Positions 57,266-64,000 of a DNA stretch of 64,000 bases are shown here, piece by piece. The stretch covers positions 62,001 to 126,000 of the forward strand of contig NZ_LZSX01000032.1 in assembly GCF_001665835.1 (NCBI RefSeq). Direction: 5' to 3'. Position 1 is the stretch's first letter. Each line of letters opens with the position of its first letter. The notes beneath the pieces were generated by a model, which saw nothing but the letters and a program-made list of their open reading frames with translations, was not told the DNA's origin and searched no databases. The position numbers and the translations under genes are program-made. The stretch comes from Mycobacterium colombiense (GTDB lineage: Bacteria > Actinomycetota > Actinomycetes > Mycobacteriales > Mycobacteriaceae).

Positions 57266-57724
57266 TCAGCGCGCTTGAAGACGAATCACCGGAATCTCGC
57301 GGTCCGTCTTCTCTTCGTACTTGGCAAAGCGTGGCAACTCGTTCGTGATCCGTCGCCACGCATCCTCGCGTGCCTGTCCGTGCAGCTGCTCGGCGACGAC
57401 GCCGACTTTGCGCCCGGCCAACTCAACTCGCACCTGGTCAGGATGCGCGGCGATGTTGTAGTACCAGGCCGGATTGTTAGCCGCCCCGTTCGCTGACGCC
57501 GCTATCAGCCACGCGTTATCGCCATCGGGCAGAAAAGCGACGGGAGTGCTGCGCTCGGCTCCGCTCTTTCGGCCAACGGTGGTCAAGACCAGGGCGTCCA
57601 TCCCCATTACCTTGCCGCCCTGTTGACGGATTCGTTTCATGTTCCAACCGTTGAACCAGCGCATCAAGCGACCGGCGCTCGGCTGCTTGGCACCACGGGT
57701 GCCGTTGGGCGTATTGAAGGTCAT
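57266..57724 (-). CDS. Deazaflavin (F420)-dependent nitroreductase-family protein, Ddn-like
   Basis: The 152-residue protein is of the Ddn family, which uses reduced F420 to reduce quinones or nitro drugs. It shows LVLTTVGRKSGAERSTPVAFLPDGD, the phosphate-binding part, and NGAANNPAWYYNIAAHPDQVRVELAGR, the family hallmark. The start MTFNTPNG at ATG 57724 has AGGAGA upstream. It follows the PPOX-type gene by 22 bp and precedes a TetR gene, so it is part of a small inducible redox operon. Confidence 0.92.
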   Translation of the reverse strand: MTFNTPNGTRGAKQPSAGRLMRWFNGWNMKRIRQQGGKVMGMDALVLTTVGRKSGAERSTPVAFLPDGDNAWLIAASANGAANNPAWYYNIAAHPDQVRVELAGRKVGVVAEQLHGQAREDAWRRITNELPRFAKYEEKTDREIPVIRLQAR

Positions 57725-57746
57725 GGCATCTCCTAAATACAGATCG

Positions 57747-58148
57747 TCAGGGTCGTCGGTGAACGGTGCGTTTGGGCGGGACGAACGAGTCATCGTGTCG
57801 TAGCGGTTGGCCGCTGAGGTTCCAGCTCCACGAAATCTCAGGCGTCACACGCAAATACGGCCGATCGCCGTCTACCACTTCGCCGGTGCCGTAGACACGA
57901 AGAAACCGCGGACTCCACGGCTGGGTGGACACCAAATCGTCGATGACCAACGCAACCTTGTGATTGCCGGCCAGGACGTTATGGTGCCGCCGGGTCTTCG
58001 ATGGCTCGTAACCGCCGATGTTGATGCAGGTCCCATCGAACTCGAAACCGACAGGGACCACGTCAGGTTGACCGTCATCGCTCACCGTGGCGACTCGTGC
58101 CAATGGCTGGCTGCTCATGAATGCGATCTCGTCTTCGGTGAAACTCAT
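57747..58148 (-). CDS. PPOX-class (split beta-barrel) F420/FMN-binding protein
   Basis: The 133-residue protein has the split-barrel flavin-binding fold: SQPLARVATVSDDGQPDVVPVGFEFDG, KVALVIDDL, and FLRVYGTGEVV. It matches F420-dependent PPOX-class oxidoreductases. ATG 58148 has GAAGGGC 6 nt upstream. It is the first gene of the PPOX, Ddn-like, TetR run, and lies 64 bp from the perfect palindrome. It probably forms a dimer. The substrate is unknown. Confidence 0.88.
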   Translation of the reverse strand: MSFTEDEIAFMSSQPLARVATVSDDGQPDVVPVGFEFDGTCINIGGYEPSKTRRHHNVLAGNHKVALVIDDLVSTQPWSPRFLRVYGTGEVVDGDRPYLRVTPEISWSWNLSGQPLRHDDSFVPPKRTVHRRP

Positions 58149-58212
58149 CGAAAAGCCCTTCTATAGAACGAGAATTCGTTCGGTGCCGCTCAGCGCACCG
58201 AGCCACACCAGC

Positions 58213-58236
58213 AAAAGTATACGCTTGTATACTTTT
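58213..58236. promoter_or_regulatory. Perfect 10-4-10 palindrome, likely TetR operator
   Basis: AAAAGTATAC (58213-58222), GCTT, GTATACTTTT (58227-58236) is a perfect inverted repeat. It lies 64 bp before the PPOX gene start, in A+T-rich DNA unlike the surrounding sequence. The TetR protein encoded third in that run is the best candidate ligand. Nothing else in the window has the same arms. Confidence 0.6.
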
Positions 58237-58296
58237 ATGGTCGAGGTCGTTCGGGTGAGCGCGGCCTATGGCAGTGTCTGCGCGCGAAGCAGCCCA

Positions 58297-58386
58297 CTAC
58301 CTACCCGTGAATCGCGGCTCGCGTTTGGCGGCGAAGGCGGCCAGCCCTTCCTTGGCGTCCTCGGAGCGAACGGCGAAGGGGTGCCG
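58297..58386 (-). pseudogene. Remnant of an enoyl-CoA hydratase C-terminus
   Basis: Leftward, codons from 58386 to the TAG at 58297 read RHPFAVRSEDAKEGLAAF and on to KREPRFTGR, the standard C-terminal end of mycobacterial enoyl-CoA hydratases. Upstream of about 58386 the frame loses all similarity, and there is no start. Only about 29 codons remain, so this is a deletion or rearrangement scar. It shows that a fatty-acid degradation gene once stood here. Confidence 0.65.
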
Positions 58387-58523
58387 AGGGCCCCTGCGAT
58401 TCTCGCCAACAGATCGTTGATTTCACATATGAGAGGAGGTTCTCTCGGGCGAAACACTCCCGCAGCCTCTGGCTTCGTCCGAAGCAGCGTTCGCTGAGAT
58501 CTGCATGGCCCCAGCTTATTTCG

Positions 58524-59030
58524 TCAGACTGCCTCGTCCTCGACGTCTGCCACGAAATGGGTGGTGCTCGGATGCAGATGTCGCAGTAGCTCCGTGCCGG
58601 AGAACTGCATGCGATGGGCCTCCTTCAGGAAATCAGACCGCGCCGCTGAGGATTCGTAGACCAATCGGGTGTCCTTCGCTGCCCTCGGCTCGCGCACCGT
58701 CTTGCGCTTCTTCAGACGCATCAGTTCGGGATGCATCTTCTTCCGCTGTGAGGGAGGGACCAGCGCGCCACGGCTGATGGCCCTCATACCGAGCTTGTCC
58801 GCGACCTCGCAAACCTGCCAAGTCTTCAACCGGTAGCGCCAAGCGATTTGCGAAATCGTGTACCACCCCCGTGGCATCCGCCAGACCCAACCCGCGACGG
58901 TAATGACCGTCAACACAATCGCCAGGGTCGCTTCGGGGCGGAACAGCTTTCCGGAGAACACGATTGCCGCGATCCCGACTACCAGCATGACGACGAGAGC
59001 TGACACGAAGAAAATTTGAGTCGGGCTCAC
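58524..59030 (-). CDS. Small membrane protein of unknown function
   Basis: The 168-residue protein has two closely spaced N-terminal membrane helices (IFFVSALVVMLVVGIAAIVF and about residues 32-50) followed by a basic cytosolic domain (MHPELMRLKKRKTVREPR). I do not recognise a family. The GTG 59030 is set by a strong AAGGAGG 7 nt upstream, replacing a longer frame. It lies alone between the enoyl-CoA hydratase remnant and the CruF-like gene, on the same strand as the latter. The motif TWQVCEVADKLGMRAISRG might be a small helix-turn-helix but this is uncertain. Confidence 0.7.
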   Translation of the reverse strand: MSPTQIFFVSALVVMLVVGIAAIVFSGKLFRPEATLAIVLTVITVAGWVWRMPRGWYTISQIAWRYRLKTWQVCEVADKLGMRAISRGALVPPSQRKKMHPELMRLKKRKTVREPRAAKDTRLVYESSAARSDFLKEAHRMQFSGTELLRHLHPSTTHFVADVEDEAV

Positions 59031-59294
59031 GCCGCCTCCTTGCGTTCCATCGCGAGTATGCCCAACGGTCCCAGAACCGACTGGCGGTGAAACCGCGACA
59101 CGCCGTAGCGTCACCGGCTTGAGACCGCCTTTGGCTCGTCCGGGACGGTCGGTTCAGCGACTGCTCGGCCACGCCAGCCGTCGGCGACGCTGGATGTGGA
59201 GGCAGACTCGTTCTACGAGGATCTGGACGAGGTCGACGGTGTCTCGATGCGCACGATGCTCGCTAAGGGGTCACCGGTCACCCCCATCGTCGCC

Positions 59295-60158
59295 CTATGT
59301 TGGGGTGTCGGTCGCGGAACCTGGCCCGGTCAGCTGAGACGGGATGTCTTCGTTCGATTCCCTCGAAGGCCGGTCGTTGACTGCACGTGGCAGCGACCGC
59401 CAGTACACAGCCGTCATTAAAACCATGGGGACCCCGATGATGAATAATGAGCCGGCCACGGGATCGGCAATCGCGGCAATAGCCGCGTCATCTGTCGTGC
59501 GGGCAACAAAAATCGCGGCACCTGCCATCACTCCCACCTGAAGCAGGTAGACCACTAACGCTGGGGAGTGCGGATGACTGCGCAGACCAGGCACGGCAGC
59601 GGCTCGCTCATTGCGCGCCATCCACGTGAGTAAGCCGATCAGAATGCCGGAGATGCACAAAAAGCCCATCTGCGCACAAAGCGGTAGGCCGAACCAAAAG
59701 CCAGGCCCGCCATAGTGAAACAGTTCCCCGAGCGCGAAATACCGGCCCAGCCGACTGACGGGGTCCATGATCCACGTCGCCCAGGTAGCTAGCACCACGG
59801 CCAACACGTACTCGAGGATGGGCTGTCGAGAGCGGGACCGGTAGGGCCCCGCGACAATGAGTCGAGCGGCGGCGAAAGCGAAATACGCCATGAAGGTGTA
59901 GCTAAGCGGCACCATAAGGGGCACATCACCAACCCACAACTCCTGGCCGCGCAGGTCCGAATTGTAGGTGTACCGGGTGAATGGAAAACCCAGATGCACC
60001 GACCCATTCTCAGCAAGCGCGCCTATGGCCACGGCAACCGCGCTATAGATCACAGTGCGCTTGAATCCAATGTGGCGCAGGGCGAGAACCACGAATACCA
60101 GGCCGTATGCAGTGACGTACCACCTTCCGACGATGGTGCCTGCAATCTCCCCTACCAT
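59295..60158 (-). CDS. CruF/DUF422-like carotenoid-biosynthesis membrane protein
   Basis: The 287-residue protein has about seven membrane helices. ALAENGSVHLGFPFTRYTY and VGDVPLMVPLSYTFMAYFAF, then WIMDPVSRLGRYF and GGPGFWFGLPLCAQMGF, match the DUF422/CruF pattern, where the family hydrates carotenoid ends. No other carotenoid gene is visible in the window, so the actual substrate may be another isoprenoid. ATG 60158 has GGGAG about 10 nt upstream; TTG 60215 would extend it. It may be linked with the nearby P450, 240 bp upstream on the same strand. Confidence 0.65.
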   Translation of the reverse strand: MVGEIAGTIVGRWYVTAYGLVFVVLALRHIGFKRTVIYSAVAVAIGALAENGSVHLGFPFTRYTYNSDLRGQELWVGDVPLMVPLSYTFMAYFAFAAARLIVAGPYRSRSRQPILEYVLAVVLATWATWIMDPVSRLGRYFALGELFHYGGPGFWFGLPLCAQMGFLCISGILIGLLTWMARNERAAAVPGLRSHPHSPALVVYLLQVGVMAGAAIFVARTTDDAAIAAIADPVAGSLFIIGVPMVLMTAVYWRSLPRAVNDRPSRESNEDIPSQLTGPGSATDTPT

Positions 60159-60397
60159 CGCGAGCGTCTCCCTGATCGCTTTACGGCCAACCCTTCCCCC
60201 ACCCCATTCGTTCAAGACGGGACATCAGGCTCAGGCCGAATGAACGTCGGTTATGGCTCAGTCGCAGCGACGCGAGCTTCGACCCGTCTGTTTGGCGTAC
60301 CCATCTCTCGGTGTAGTGCCCGTAGCCCGTGACCGACATGCCGTTGCAGCTTTGGCCCGGGCCAGCTCGTAGAAGGCGATCGAATCGGCTTGTCCGG

Positions 60398-61618
60398 TCA
60401 TGTGACGGCCAGTTCCAGATGGTCGAGCCGACGCACCAGAAGGCTGGGCAACCAGCGCCCCGTCTGGGTGGCCTGGACGAGTGTGGTGCGCTCAAGGAGT
60501 TGGCGGAGGACGACCGCTGCCTCTAACCGGGCGAGGGCGGCGCCGACGCAGAAGTGCGCCCCCCTCCCGAAGGTGAGATGACCTTTCCCAGCGGGCCGGT
60601 CGAGTCGAAACTGTCCGGGGTCATCGAAGTGGGACGGGTCGCGATTGGCCGCCCCCCACAGCAGGAGCAGACGTGACCCGCCGCGCAGCGGAATCCCATC
60701 CAGTTCGGTGTCGTGAAGGACGTGGCGATAGTGACCCCGAAACGGCGGCTCGTAGCGCAGCACCTCTTCCAAAAACGCGCCGAGCAACTCCGGCTGCTCC
60801 CGGACTCGCTGTTGAATGACGGGGTTGTTCGCCAAAATCCATGCGCCGGAACCGATTAGCGAAGAGGTGGACTCGCCCCCGGCGCTGAACAGGGTGATCA
60901 TCATCAGTTGTGCGGTGAACTCGTCCAATTCGCCAGTGACGCACGCTGCGGCGAGGTCGCCGAGCAGGCTGCTTCGTGGACTGGCGGTGGCCCGGCGGAA
61001 CTGATCGGTGATGTACTCGGTGAGTTCCATGACCGCGACACCGGCGGCGGTCAGCTGCTCATGAGTGACCAGTCCCTCCACGATCTGCGTGGCGGCGTAT
61101 CCCCACCGGACGAGCTTGTCATTGTCCTCGTGCGGCACTCCGATGATGCGCCCGACGATCATCATCGGCAGCCGGTTGGCCATCGCGCCCATCCATTCGA
61201 TGCGTCCGTCTTGGACGCTGGTATCCCAGATGTGTGTAGAGGTCTCGCTGATGAAGGGCTCGATGGCTCGTATGCGCTTGGCCGCCAGTTGCGGTATCAG
61301 CGCCTTCCTGTGCACGACGTGCGCAGGGTCATCGGCAGTGGCGAGCACCTGCGTCGGGCCGCCCAGCTCACCCGTCGGGAGCTCGCGGACCATGCCGTCA
61401 GCGTCACGCATCATGGTGGCCGTCAGGTTCGATGAGAAGTCGTCGCACCGAGCTACGGCCTCGTTGACGGCGGCCCAGCCGGTTACGGCGTAGAAGTCTG
61501 AATCGCCTATCCGGTGCAGTGGCCCTTCCTGGTGCATGCGCTCATACAGCGGGTAGGGGTCTTGGATGTACCGATCGTCGAATAGCGCGATGCCGAGTGC
61601 GCCATCCAGAGATGTCAT
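60398..61618 (-). CDS. Cytochrome P450
   Basis: The 406-residue protein has all P450 landmarks: the I-helix oxygen site FSAGGESTSS, the K-helix EEVLRYEPP (ExxR), and the heme loop FGRGAHFCVGAALAR with the Cys ligand. Bacterial class I P450s of this sort need a ferredoxin, not seen nearby. ATG 61618 has GTGGAG upstream. The divergent TetR gene starts 185 bp away and may control it. The substrate is unknown; sterol, fatty acid or terpenoid are possible. Confidence 0.95.
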   Translation of the reverse strand: MTSLDGALGIALFDDRYIQDPYPLYERMHQEGPLHRIGDSDFYAVTGWAAVNEAVARCDDFSSNLTATMMRDADGMVRELPTGELGGPTQVLATADDPAHVVHRKALIPQLAAKRIRAIEPFISETSTHIWDTSVQDGRIEWMGAMANRLPMMIVGRIIGVPHEDNDKLVRWGYAATQIVEGLVTHEQLTAAGVAVMELTEYITDQFRRATASPRSSLLGDLAAACVTGELDEFTAQLMMITLFSAGGESTSSLIGSGAWILANNPVIQQRVREQPELLGAFLEEVLRYEPPFRGHYRHVLHDTELDGIPLRGGSRLLLLWGAANRDPSHFDDPGQFRLDRPAGKGHLTFGRGAHFCVGAALARLEAAVVLRQLLERTTLVQATQTGRWLPSLLVRRLDHLELAVT

Positions 61619-61803
61619 TGCTCCACGCTGATGATTGCTGCTGACGAGGTCAACCAATTGCGGCGAAATTGAAATGGCCGGTAGCCCTCACGGACGGCAG
61701 TTATCTCAACCGCTGCCGCAGACCTGCACGAATGATGATATGGACTCTGAAGTTTGTCTCAGTACTGCGAAGATGGCTTCTAACGAAGCAAGGAGGGCGG
61801 CGG

Positions 61804-62364
61804 GTGGCACGAGACGATTGGGTCGTTGGTGGGGATCGCCGGGCCGCTGCGGCAGAACGTATCTACGCGGCTGCTGCTGATCTTGTGCTCCACGCGGGTT
61901 TGGAAGCGTTCGACATCGACGCCTTGGCCGAACGGGTGCACTGTTCGAGGGCGACCATCTACCGCTACGCAGGGGGCAAGGCGCAGATACGGGACGTTGC
62001 ACTGATCCGCATCGCCGCAGACATCACCGCCACCGTACGGCGCGAAGTCGACCGCTTCAGTGGTCCTGAGCGGGTCATCAAGGCCATCGCCGTAACACTG
62101 CAGCAGATCAGGTCCGATCCCATACGGCGACTGATGATGAGTTCGAGCAAGGCACCCGAATTGAGCGACCTGCACTCGTCGCCGGTCCTTAACGCCTTAG
62201 CCGCCGAACTCACCGGAATCACCGACGACGATCCCTTAGCGGCGCTGTGGATCGTCCACGTGGTGCTGTCGCTCGCGCACCTGCCCGTCGGCGACGAACA
62301 AGTTGAAGCAGAGATTCTGCAACGATTCGTCTTGCCGGCGTTCGACCGCTCAAAGCCCGTTTAG
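61804..62364 (+). CDS. TetR-family regulator, divergent from the P450
   Basis: The 186-residue protein has a TetR DNA-binding domain: AAAERIYAAAADLVLHAGLEAFDIDALAERVHCSRATIYRYAGGKAQIRDVAL. The GTG 61804 is chosen because AAGGAGGG lies 5 nt upstream. The frame before it is open to 61669 but looks non-coding. It is divergent from the P450 gene and the likely repressor of it. It converges with the next TetR gene, 75 bp between stops. Confidence 0.9.
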   Translation: MARDDWVVGGDRRAAAAERIYAAAADLVLHAGLEAFDIDALAERVHCSRATIYRYAGGKAQIRDVALIRIAADITATVRREVDRFSGPERVIKAIAVTLQQIRSDPIRRLMMSSSKAPELSDLHSSPVLNALAAELTGITDDDPLAALWIVHVVLSLAHLPVGDEQVEAEILQRFVLPAFDRSKPV

Positions 62365-62439
62365 ACAGAATTAGTCGGCTCGTGACGCCAGCGCGGGCAG
62401 TACTTACGCCCGCCCGGACTGCAAGCCGCTTCCTCACTT

Positions 62440-63057
62440 TCAATTGCTATGGAGTTTGATATAGGCGGTCAGCACTTCGACCAATGCCTGCCGATCCCTG
62501 GAAGTATCCAGTGGTGCCGACGAAACAAGCTGTGCCACAACGATTCCCCGCAAGGTCGCCCAGATCAGGTTGCCGATCTCTGTCGCATGCTGTGGGTCCA
62601 AGCCTTCACCGAGATGCTGACCCAGTTCGGTGAGTCGGTTCATCACCTCGGCGAGATATCTATTGACCGCCTCCGCACGCCCTGCGCGAGTGGAAATCAG
62701 AATTTCCAGTGCAGCCATCGACGTTGGGCTCGAGAACGCTTGCCACGCAGCGTCGATGACAGCTTGCGTACGCTGCTCGATCGGCAGGCCGGAGACCGTA
62801 GCGGGCAGTCCATCCAGGGCATCGACGAGTTGACCGAAACCTTCGTTCACAACGGCGATGAGCAGGGCATCCAGGTCGCCGAAGTGATATTGCACGACGC
62901 CCCATGTGACGCCGGCCCGTTTGGTGATACGGCGGACACTCGGTGCGGCGAAGCCCTCATCGAGGATGTACTTGACGGTTTCATCGATGACGGTTTGCCG
63001 GGTCTGCTGCGCCCGCAGCTGGTTACCGCCTGGCGGCCGGCGGGGTCCGATCGGCAT
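62440..63057 (-). CDS. TetR-family regulator downstream of a DapB-like reductase
   Basis: The 205-residue protein has TRQTVIDETVKYILDEGFAAPSVRRITKRAGVTWGVVQYHFGDLDALLIAVV, an intact TetR domain with an unusual WGVVQYHF recognition helix. The C-terminal domain contains a conserved RAEAVNRYLAEV stretch. ATG 63057 lies 10 bp after the DapB-like gene stop, so the two are probably one transcript. It may repress that operon. Confidence 0.9.
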   Translation of the reverse strand: MPIGPRRPPGGNQLRAQQTRQTVIDETVKYILDEGFAAPSVRRITKRAGVTWGVVQYHFGDLDALLIAVVNEGFGQLVDALDGLPATVSGLPIEQRTQAVIDAAWQAFSSPTSMAALEILISTRAGRAEAVNRYLAEVMNRLTELGQHLGEGLDPQHATEIGNLIWATLRGIVVAQLVSSAPLDTSRDRQALVEVLTAYIKLHSN

Positions 63058-63067
63058 GCCTGTTACG

Positions 63068-64000
63068 TCACCACATCACGCCACGGGTGTGGTCGAGCGG
63101 GCGCAGGTCGTGGGCGGCGAGGATCCCGGCGGGTGCGCGGCAGACCGCTTCGATGGCGTTGATTGGCCGCGCCGCGGTGGCGATCACACCGCCCTGGTTG
63201 TGGTCGGTTCCTCGTCCTCCGACGTGGGTGTTGATCTCGATGCCGGGGTCTCCCTCGACGATGACGCGGTGTACGCCGGGGTGACCGTCGGGTGGGTATG
63301 GCCATTGCGGTGCCGCGATTTCGGTCAACCGGTTCACGTGCTCCATCGTGATCACGACTTTGCCGTCACGGATTCCCTCGACACCAAAGCGTACGGCCGC
63401 GACCTTGCCGGGTGCGACGTCCATCATCGTGCACGAGATCGGGCCGGGGGTGGTCCACTTGTCGTGACGCTCGCGCATGTCGTCGAGTTCGACACCCAGG
63501 TCGGCGGCCAGGCTGCGCACCTGAATCCCCCACATGGATGCAAGTATCCCTGGCGCGAACAAGATGGGCTCGTGGTCCGGATCGGTACCGAAGCCGAAAC
63601 TGACACCGGTGAACTCGGCGTCGTCGTAAGTGCCGTAGTCGCAGATCTCCTGTACCGTCACCGCGGTCGCCCGTCCGGCCAGACTCAGCGCGGTATAGAC
63701 CAATGTGTCGCCCGAGTAGCCGGGATCGATCCCATTGATATAGAGCGTGGAATTTCCTTCCCGACATGCCTTTTCGAGTGGGACCCGCAGCCACTCGTCG
63801 GTGAAGTCCGGCGCCACCAGCCAGACGAACGACGATCCGACGACGTTGGTGCCGGCCCGCAGGAACCGCGCGATGTCGTCCATCGCCTCGAACGGACGAG
63901 TCTCGGCCTGCGAGGTGTACACCACGCAGTCGGCGTTCAACGCCACCAGCTCATCGATATCGTCGGTGGCGATCACGCCGACCGGGGTGCTGAGGCCGCA
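63068..64000 (-). CDS. DapB-like NAD(P)-dependent oxidoreductase, 5' end beyond the window
   Basis: At least 310 codons are present; the frame runs open to the window edge (CGLSTPVGVIATDD), so the start and the N-terminal Rossmann motif are missing. The visible part has NADCVVYTSQAETRP, GTNVVGSSFVWL, NGIDPGYSGDTLVYTAL, resembling the dihydrodipicolinate reductase-like or 2,4-diaminopentanoate dehydrogenase family, common in mycobacterial lipid or sterol loci. Substrate unknown. The TetR gene follows by 10 bp. Confidence 0.75.
   Translation of the reverse strand, partial: CGLSTPVGVIATDDIDELVALNADCVVYTSQAETRPFEAMDDIARFLRAGTNVVGSSFVWLVAPDFTDEWLRVPLEKACREGNSTLYINGIDPGYSGDTLVYTALSLAGRATAVTVQEICDYGTYDDAEFTGVSFGFGTDPDHEPILFAPGILASMWGIQVRSLAADLGVELDDMRERHDKWTTPGPISCTMMDVAPGKVAAVRFGVEGIRDGKVVITMEHVNRLTEIAAPQWPYPPDGHPGVHRVIVEGDPGIEINTHVGGRGTDHNQGGVIATAARPINAIEAVCRAPAGILAAHDLRPLDHTRGVMW

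Noticed and set aside
59196-59420. 74-codon rightward ORF
   Set aside because: It overlaps the CruF-like gene's end, has no ribosome site and shows no recognisable motif.

Overview
The window is chromosomal DNA of a non-tuberculous Mycobacterium. It is G+C rich and uses many GTG starts. It carries mycobacterial hallmarks: an RpfB with a G5 and an Rpf domain, a PPE protein, a Pmt mannosyltransferase, an F420-type oxidoreductase and the Rv0998-type acetyltransferase. Gene order matches the Rv0998-Rv1015c stretch of M. tuberculosis, as I recall that map, in inverted orientation. The PPE protein of the SVP type points to a slow grower. I do not name a species.

Layout. (1) 1-9.65 kb is a conserved housekeeping block: an SDR fragment, rplY, pth, the FadD-like pks16, then the leftward rpfB-ksgA-ispE operon, tatD and the divergent metG. 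(2) 9.7-40.1 kb replaces the single gene (Rv1006) that lies between metS and pabB in M. tuberculosis. It is a large exopolysaccharide locus with a PAS protein, a CE4 deacetylase, an orphan BcsB-like protein, two TetR regulators, a 48-codon ORF plus PPE, an RmlC-like protein, an initiating phosphoglycosyltransferase, a Wzx flippase, several glycosyltransferases including a GT2-GT4 fusion, a PssD/PssE pair, sugar-modifying oxidoreductases, a Wzy-like polymerase, a Wzc-like chain-length protein, FkbM, two paralogous secreted lipoproteins and a GGDEF-EAL c-di-GMP enzyme. (3) 40.5-50.9 kb returns to conserved genes: an FAD oxidoreductase with an ECF41 (SigJ-like) sigma factor, pabB, rsmI, pmt, arcA, an AlkB-like gene, two lipoproteins and the Rv0998-like acetyltransferase. 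(4) 51.2-53.4 kb holds hddA-gmhA-gmhB for activated heptose, then an M42 peptidase. (5) 54.7-64 kb is accessory: a Rieske oxygenase, four TetR regulators, Ddn-like and PPOX enzymes, a CruF-like membrane protein, a P450 and a truncated DapB-like reductase.

Working model. Region 2 looks like a complete Wzx/Wzy-type polysaccharide pathway. A sugar is loaded on the lipid carrier, extended by GT4/GT2 enzymes, decorated by the redox enzymes and FkbM, flipped by Wzx and polymerised by the O-antigen-ligase-family protein under a Wzz/Wzc-like partner. The BcsB-like protein, the deacetylase and the twin lipoproteins would act outside the membrane. The GGDEF-EAL enzyme, translationally coupled to one lipoprotein, suggests c-di-GMP control. 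Several parts are atypical: the Walker A lysine is missing in the Wzc-like protein, the catalytic His is missing in the RmlC-like protein, and BcsB has no BcsA. No tRNA, rRNA, CRISPR array or insertion sequence was seen.
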